From positions 2,516-38,150 of the forward strand of contig JAAAUF010000351.1 of the NCBI GenBank assembly GCA_015499985.1: a DNA stretch of 35,635 bases. The letters are read 5' to 3'. This DNA is from Haplosporangium gracile. Taxonomy: Eukaryota > Mortierellomycota > Mortierellomycetes > Mortierellales > Mortierellaceae. Shown here piece by piece: positions 29,566 through 35,635 of this stretch (position 1 is the stretch's first letter; every line of letters begins with the position of its first letter). The notes beneath the pieces are model-generated. The model was not told where the DNA came from and ran no database searches. It saw only the letters and a list, made by a program, of their open reading frames with translations. The translations under genes were made by a program, and so were the position numbers.

Positions 29566-31504
29566 TCATTGCCTCTTTGGGCCGGACGGTGCCTCGACCT
29601 CTGTCGCCGCTCCTGTCGTTGCTGACTTAGACGTCGTAACAGTACTCGTCGTCGTGACGTTAGCTGTAGTAGTCGTGCTGGGCTTTTTTGAAGCTAAGGG
29701 CGACGATGACAGCGAATACATAACTGTTCCAAGAAGCACAAGACTCGATCCCACTGCCATCTCAAACCCAAAACCGTTCTCAAAGTATAGCACTGAAATC
29801 AGCAGCGAGCTGAACTTGCGAAGGTTAAGAATGAAGTTCAGCGTCAGCGCTGACGACAACGACGTGAGTCGATGGACTCCCGAGATACACATAAACCTAA
29901 CAACGATGTCGGCAATAAAATTAATATATGGCGCTTAGGGAGATAGAGGATCGACATGAAAGGCAATGCGCTGGCGCAAAAGATAACATTGGGACGTACT
30001 GTGTTAATGTGTTGACAGCCAGAAAGATCCAGAGTCGTGGAATTGTGATAGAACTCAACGTGTAGGCAACGGATGAGGGTAGGTATGGGCCGATCTGACG
30101 GACCAATTGAAGGACCGGAATAGGTGTTGACCGGTTGAAGATCCTGAACTGCTCGATAATGTCGCTGTAAAATAATAAGAACATCGGCACGGCCAGAAAG
30201 TGCTATTTGATAAACCCCATAAATCCACAACAAAATAATTAGATTCCCAACCACAACAACCACAAGAACCACATGGCAAATAAAAGTAAGGTAAAACAGA
30301 ACGAGGCGAGGCGGCGTTCACTTACGGAATAAAAGAGGCCCTCACGCCATTCAGCGCCGTACTTTTGATATGTCGCCTCCTGAAGCAAGCCCATGAGCGA
30401 AGAAATGATCAAGGCAACGGTCAACATAAACACACCGATCGCGTAGTCGCCTGCATTTGCAGTGGAATCCTGAGGCTTGGACTTTTGAGGCGAGCTCGCC
30501 TTGGCGCTTGTCGTCGCATAGATCACTCCAACGGTGACAATCGTCACAGCAAAGATCTGAGACTTACTGTATCTCTTCTTCATCAGGATCATGCCCAGCA
30601 CCATCCCGACCATGAGTCCACCCGACCGGAAAATAATGTGCAGCGGGACAGAGATCTTGTAAGCCAGAGACTGGTTGTTAAGGACAGAGACTGCAAAGAA
30701 CATGACCACAATCGCCAACCAGCGGATAAGCGGGATCTTGCGCTTTTTTAAATGGGGTATATACCTCCAGATTCCTTGAGAGGGTCGGTCCTGCAGTTCC
30801 CGAGTGGAGGTTACTAATGACTTTGGTGTCCACAGATCCTGAACAAGGGGCCACTTCAAATGCATGGCCAATCCGTATGCGGAAACGCATACAAACTGGG
30901 CAAAAGTAATCATTTGTCCTATGAAACCAAACACAAAATCGTCCTTTCCGTTAGTCAAACTGATGACAATGAGGACCCTGTCCCAAGCATCCACACCATC
31001 CATAATCATCCCGACTAGTTGTTCTTACCACTTTTGGGTGCATCGCTAATGATATTAAAACATGCGCGAAAGAGAGCACGAGTGAATCAAATTAGTACCA
31101 ATTCAAATGTTCCGGAGAAGGAAAATAATAAGGTCATGGTTTCCCAGTGTCACACAGGAGCGTTGTTGAAAGTCAACTTACTTGACAAGGATTTCGAGGG
31201 CAAAGACGTTACTACAGCAACCGCCAAAGATCATGGTTGCTATCAGAATCCAATCTTGTAAAGAGACCTGCAGCGTTAATGCGGCGAGGCTAGTCCAGTA
31301 GGGTGAACGGGTAGGGGCTGTCTTTAGGACCTTCTGCTGCCGCTGATGTACTGTCTGCGGTGTTGATGGAAGGCTGTCGAACCCAGGGCTGGTCTCCATT
31401 AAGCCCATTTCCTGACCTTGTTTCTTCTGTCCACCACGATGCCTGAGCTCTGGGGTCATGGTAGATGCTGAGCTGCTGGAATATCCATTCGTTGAATTGG
31501 TCAT
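29566..31504 (-). CDS. YEA4: UDP-sugar transporter, YEA4/SLC35B4 family
   Basis: Multi-pass Golgi/ER antiporter of the UAA nucleotide-sugar transporter family. Characterised fungal relatives move UDP-N-acetylglucosamine, used for chitin and glycans; animal SLC35B4 also moves UDP-xylose. Five exons on the minus strand: 31504-31182, 31045-31029 (17 nt), 30918-30326, 30202-30000, 29896-29566; 488 aa. A hydrophilic N-terminal tail of about 75 residues, longer than usual, precedes the first span with the family motif GGCCSN (94-99). The 17-nt exon gives NDAPKSG, joining EILV to the next segment, GQMITFAQF. Later signatures are FAVSVLNNQSLAYK, PLHIIFRSGG, KKRYS, GLLQEATYQKYG and LPSSVAYT. The junction at 30000/29896 (donor GTACGT) yields TLTQFMCISGV, then ALTLNFILNLRKF, the conserved last helices. 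About ten membrane spans are expected. The Ser/Thr-rich C-terminus ends PSGPKRQ and lacks a clear KKxx retrieval signal. Substrate choice is inference. Confidence 0.94.
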
Positions 31505-32025
31505 GGGCGGGCGGATAAATGTCTTTCTTGGAGACTTGGGAGGAGCTGTCCGAGACTGATGGTGATGTGAAGAAAGAATGGAATGAAATGTCAAGCCCAG
31601 GAACTTGTTTTAAAGTATTCAGGGGCAAGCAAACAAAAAAGTAACACGTGATTTATTCTTGGTATCGGACACAAAACGAAAGGAGAGAAAAAGAGAGAGA
31701 AAAAAATAGAAAAGAAAAGGAGGGCAACAAATGCACGATGGAGCTTACAACGAAATGAATACAGGAAACAACGAAAGAAAGAGAGAAAGAAAAAATGATG
31801 TTATTGTATATGTACACCGTCGCTCATCGTTATTGTTGACGAGCTGACGCAGACCAAGAGAGAGGCGGTCAATCGTGGGTTTTGCTGCCATGCAATGCAT
31901 GTGCCCTGGAAATTTGCAAATCACAAACAAATGCATCCAAAGGCGGTGGGTATTCTTAAAAAGAATGATCGTGAGGAAGCAGAAGGTGAGAGAAAATAGA
32001 ATGGTCTCGCGGACGATGCAGACAT
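31505..32025 (-). promoter_or_regulatory. Upstream region of the transporter gene
   Basis: This 521 bp lies between the CLIP-like stop and the transporter start. Two GA-rich tracts on + (about 31678-31722 and 31768-31797) give pyrimidine leaders on the sense strand. A minus-strand AATAAA near 31651 is about 370 nt beyond the CLIP-like stop. No gene is seen. Confidence 0.4.
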
Positions 32026-35000
32026 TTAATATCTATTGTCAAATCATCAAAAACAAGCGTAGTATTAGTATCCTAAATGCAGGTACACTATAAAAGATCA
32101 ATGAACATTGTCTACGATTCACTTACGTCAAAGACTCGTTGGGACACTCGTCCGTGTAATGCAGGCCAAACTCCTCGCAATTCTCACAATACTATAGTTG
32201 AAAAAAAAAAAGTGTTGATGTTAATTGATGATTCCAAGGGTGACACAAGCAAAAGATTAAAGCATATGAACGTGAGAAATCCTTTGTGAGCACTTACAGG
32301 CCTGTCGTCGTCTTGGTCTTCTTCAAAAATGGGTGCCTGTGGGGCTGTGGGCATAGTCGATTTAGGAGTAGCACTCTTGCCGCCACCAAAGACTGCTGCA
32401 CAGTTGATGATATCGTGACCCTCCACCTCGCAAACCTCACAGAAGAGCGTCGTCTGGTCCGTGCTGCTAGTGACAGTCCTCGTTCGTTCAGCTCCTGCAG
32501 ATGTCCTTGAGAGACCATTGGGCAGGCCCGAGGTCGAAGAGTACGAGTAGCGATCAGATGACAAGCCATTGGGAGGGAGGTCGGCCACCGATCCGTGTGT
32601 TCCGTTCGAAAGCTTGAACAACTGGCTCTTCAAATCCGTCACCTCGCTCTGGAGACGGTCAATCTGCTTCTGCTTTTGTTGAACCTCCTCTTCCAAGTCA
32701 GCCTCGTGGAAGATCTTGCTTTCGATCAACGACTCCAGATCTGTGAGTTCCTTGTTTAGCTGATTCAGCTCCCATGCCTTGGATCGGTCCAAATCAACAT
32801 AGCGTTGACGAAGATCCCGCATCTCTAATGCATGTGCCTGAGTCAGTCGATCCAGCATAGCTTGCTTATCCTTCAATAGATTCTCGAGACGGATAACAGA
32901 GGCCGATTGGTTCTGTCCAGGCTTCTCAGAAGGAGTCAAAATCGCAGTGTCCTTTGTGAGAAGCGACACGTTGTTGAGCGCTGCCTTCAGCTCGCTCTGG
33001 CCAATGATGGCAGTCTTGATCTCGGTACCTGGCTGAATAACATCCAGCTCATCCTTGTCGACGCCATCGGCTTCTCCCAAAGATGTTGCTGCCAAGCTCT
33101 CTGAGTGAAGGCGCTCGACCTCGTCCATCAACTTGAGGCACTCGGTCTCGACATGCTTATGAGCCTCCATCAAAATATCGTGCTCCTGCATCAGCTTCTT
33201 GTTGTCGCTCGCCACCGATGCATTCTCGGCCGTAAGCTCGTGGACCATCTGCTTCAAGCCAGCAATCTCTTCCTCGAGCTCGGTCCTGTTCAGAACAGCC
33301 TCCGATCCCTCTGCTCCCGAGGCCGTTGCCCTAGGAGCTGACGCCGACAAGGCCAGGGCCGCCTCAAGTTCCGAGACCTTGACCAAAAGTTGCTCACGCT
33401 CCTCCTCCAATGCAGAGATTTCCGCCCTCGATGTCTCCAACTGAGCGGCATGATCTACAATCGCTCTAGACGCTTCGTCCTTGCCCTTTAGCTCAGCTTT
33501 GATGGTCTCCAGCTCTTGTACAATGATCTCTCTTTGGTTTTGAGCCTCAGAGAGCTCGAATCCAATCTCTTCAACCTTGGCAGTCTTCTGAATCATCTCA
33601 AGCTGCAGAGCCTCGCATCGCTCACTCCACTCCTCCACAGTCATGGCGATGGCCTCCAATTCATCCATACGCTCCTTGTTCTCCGACAGGCGATTCTCCA
33701 GCGTCGACTCGAACTCTGCAATCTTGGCCTCCAAAGTCGAACGTTCCTGAGCAAAGGAATCTTCAGCAGCCTTGACGGTCGATTGAAGACGTTCCACTTC
33801 AGCGTCGAGTGAAGTCTTGAGGCTCCTCAGGGTGGTCTCAGAAGTCTCCGAGGTCTTGATCCTAGTGGTGAGCTCTTCCTCGTTCGATTCCAGTTCCAGA
33901 ACCTCTGCTCGGAGTGTCGTCATGACTGTGATGTTGTCAGCCACGGCTTCCTCTAAACGCTTCTTCTCGTGCTCCCACAACTTGCGCATCCGGTCGACCT
34001 CCTCACTCTGGACCATGCCCGCCAAATCCTGAAGCTGCAACTTGAGTCCGTCCAGTTCTTGGTCACGCTTGGTAACGATCACCGACAACTCCTTCGACTT
34101 TTCTTCGTGGCTCCGGATTAGTTTCTCACTCTTAGCAAGTTGCGCCTGTGCCTCCTGCAGAGCTTCTTCGAGAGTCTTGAACTTGACATCCGTCTCTAAT
34201 AGTTTCAAGCGATGAGACTCTGCTTCCTCTTCAAAATGGCGCTGCAGCTCGCTCAGTTGCTCGTTAGCGGCTTCAGTCTCGTCCAAGGCGGCCTTCAGGG
34301 TCAACTCGGACTTTGCTGCATTAGCCTGCGCCTGAGCCTCCAACTCGACCAGCTTGAATTGCAAGGCGTCGCGCTCACACTCCAACTCTTGCTTCTTGGC
34401 CTCGATGGCTGCCTGGGACTCTGCGTTGGCCTGGTTCAGCTTCTCTTCCTCCTCATTGGTCCTTGCCGTCAAATCCTCCAGCTTGCTCTCCAACACCAAG
34501 GTCTTTTCTTCTGCCTCGATCAGACTCTTCTTTAGGGACTCAATCAGGGCCTCCTGTTCTTCACCTAAGGCACTGACCTCGGCCTGCGTGGTTTGGCCTC
34601 CATTCTCCTGTATTTCCTTCAATTTCTCGGCCAATGTGGTCTTTTCCTGAATGAGTGCTGCTCTTTCCTTTTGCGACCGCGCGGCTTCCAACCAAACCTG
34701 CGTCATCTTCTCCGTGACAACCTTCAGCTCCTGATCCTTGGCCGTCTTCTCCTTGTCCCATGTCGCCTTCAACAGGTGCAGGTCCTCCAGTTCCTGAGCG
34801 AGGCGTTCGTCGATAGCCTCCTTATCCAAGTTTTTGCTGAGGAAGGCGCGCTCGTCATACGATAAGTCCTTTTTCTCTAAGAGCTTGGTCGTCTCCAACT
34901 GCTGCTTTGTCTCTGTCACTTTGGACTTTAACAAATTGTTTTCGGCAATGGCTGTATCAAAGTCGAGTTGCAACTGCTGCAATTGAAGGGAGACAGCACT

Positions 35001-35635
35001 CTGAGGAGAGCTTGCTGTATGTCCAGAGGTCGCATGATCGAGGAGGTTGGTTCGACTTTCGCTTGGCGACAGTAAACTGGTCGCATCGGGCGTTTCCGAG
35101 CGAGAGGAGAGTCTCCGAGGGGTAGTCATGGCGCGAGGTGTAGGGGATGTTCGAGCACGCGAGCCAGCGGCACTCGTTTGAGATGTGACAGAGGACGTCG
35201 ATGAAGTCGAACGAGAGTGTGCGCCTGGCTTTGCCGTGAGAGTGTTCACTGATGGCTTGGCTCCATTCTGCGACAAACGGATGCCAGAGGTAGGGCGCGT
35301 GGTCGGCGAGTTGGATCGAAGAGCTGGTTTGGGAACAGGTGAAGGAGAGTTGGCTCGTGCTGCCGCTTGTCCGGGGGTCATTGTCCTAGAGGTAGTAGGT
35401 GATCCTGATGGTCCGCCAAAGGCACGGATGGTTGGACTGGCAGCCCTCACTGATGCGTTTGGAAGGTTGGATTGACTTGTTGATAGAGGGCGGGAGGTAG
35501 ATGACTGAGGGGTTCCATTGCGCTGCTTGAGTTGAGTCGCTGTCATGCCAATATATTTTGATGCCCTTGATCCTGCTGTGATCCTGGAGGCTGCCTGGTC
35601 CGCATGACTGGCTGATTGCTGTGTTGGTTGTGTTG
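32026..35635 (-). CDS. CLIP-170-like microtubule plus-end protein, 5' end outside the window
   Basis: Homologue of CLIP-170/Tip1-type microtubule plus-end tracking proteins; 1135 residues are visible. Exons on the minus strand: beyond 35635 to 32298, 32191-32127, and 32032-32026. The frame is open to the window edge (GSRASKYIGMTATQLKQ around 35546-35580), so the ATG at 35546 is internal and the CAP-Gly domain should lie outside. A Ser/Thr/Pro/Arg-rich basic linker follows (to about 35000), then a long heptad coiled coil (about 34990-32610) rich in Glu, Lys and Leu. The C-terminus carries two zinc knuckles: CEVCEVEGHDIINC (C-x2-C-x4-H-x4-C) and, after an acidic EEDQDDD stretch, CENCEEFGLHYTDEC (one residue longer, x5). 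The second knuckle is exon 32191-32127. The last exon (7 nt) completes Thr and adds Tyr and stop, giving NESLTY, matching the family's aromatic C-terminus. TACTAAT, about 30 nt before that acceptor, is a good branch point. Confidence 0.94.

Noticed and set aside
32184..32297. Read-through C-terminus of the CLIP-like protein after DDDRP
   Set aside because: A GTAAGT donor at 32297 and the next exon restore a second zinc knuckle; the read-through residues are intron-derived.
35544..35546. ATG at 35546 as the true start of the CLIP-like gene
   Set aside because: The same frame stays open to the window edge with family-like sequence (ASKYIG just before this Met), and the CAP-Gly domain is still missing, so the start must be outside.
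1..35635. tRNA/rRNA genes, CRISPR arrays, transposons, viral insertions, secondary-metabolite cluster
   Set aside because: No A/B-box pair, no spaced direct repeats, no transposase, integrase or reverse-transcriptase motifs and no terminal repeats were seen; the isochorismatase-like gene alone does not indicate a biosynthetic cluster.

Overview
The window is nuclear DNA from a filamentous fungus, most likely an early-diverging one such as Mortierellomycotina (Mucoromycota). The support is short (about 90-140 nt) GT-AG introns with GTAAGT-type donors and at least one TACTAAT-like branch point, an ATP-type phosphoenolpyruvate carboxykinase of fungal length, a SKI2 exosome helicase, a CLIP-170 type microtubule protein, and long Ser/Pro/Gln/Asn-rich proteins. 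The assignment to a lineage is inference; nothing in the window is bacterial, viral or transposon-like.

Layout. 1-1785: a TATA box, a pyrimidine-rich leader and a two-exon gene (+) of unknown function. 1786-3934: a 2.1 kb stretch between convergent genes with an A25 tract and a G-quadruplex motif. 3935-6143 (-): ATP-dependent PEP carboxykinase, split by an unusually long 550-nt intron. 6640-9198 (-): a single-exon 852-aa disordered protein. 10589-11280 (-): a probable very small tail-anchored membrane protein. 11611-12806 (-): a five-exon isochorismatase-fold hydrolase, divergent from 13160-18320 (+): SKI2 helicase in 13 exons. 18471-21542 (-): F-box/LRR protein. 21619-23927 (-): SMAP/Age2-like ArfGAP with a polyglutamine and FG-rich tail. 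24236-28811 (-): a 1417-aa protein with an N-terminal kinase fold lacking the catalytic Asp, then ankyrin repeats. 29566-31504 (-): YEA4/SLC35B4-type UDP-sugar transporter. 32026 to the window edge (-): CLIP-170-like coiled-coil protein with two zinc knuckles, 5' end outside the window.

The genes are housekeeping and regulatory functions (gluconeogenesis, cytoplasmic mRNA decay, vesicle traffic, nucleotide-sugar transport for chitin or glycans, microtubule plus ends, F-box adaptor). They do not form an obvious pathway or cluster. All exon models were built by hand from splice-site consensus plus conservation of the protein family. The junctions keep frame throughout and, where the family is recognised, restore family motifs.

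The most distinctive features are: (1) repeated use of very small coding exons (7, 9, 13, 16 and 17 nt, perhaps 18), two of which encode only the last one or two residues and the stop; (2) a predicted pseudokinase-ankyrin protein; (3) a 76-bp gap between the ArfGAP stop and the F-box start that holds an AATAAA signal; (4) the small tail-anchored candidate gene. I did not find evidence for an entirely new multi-gene system.
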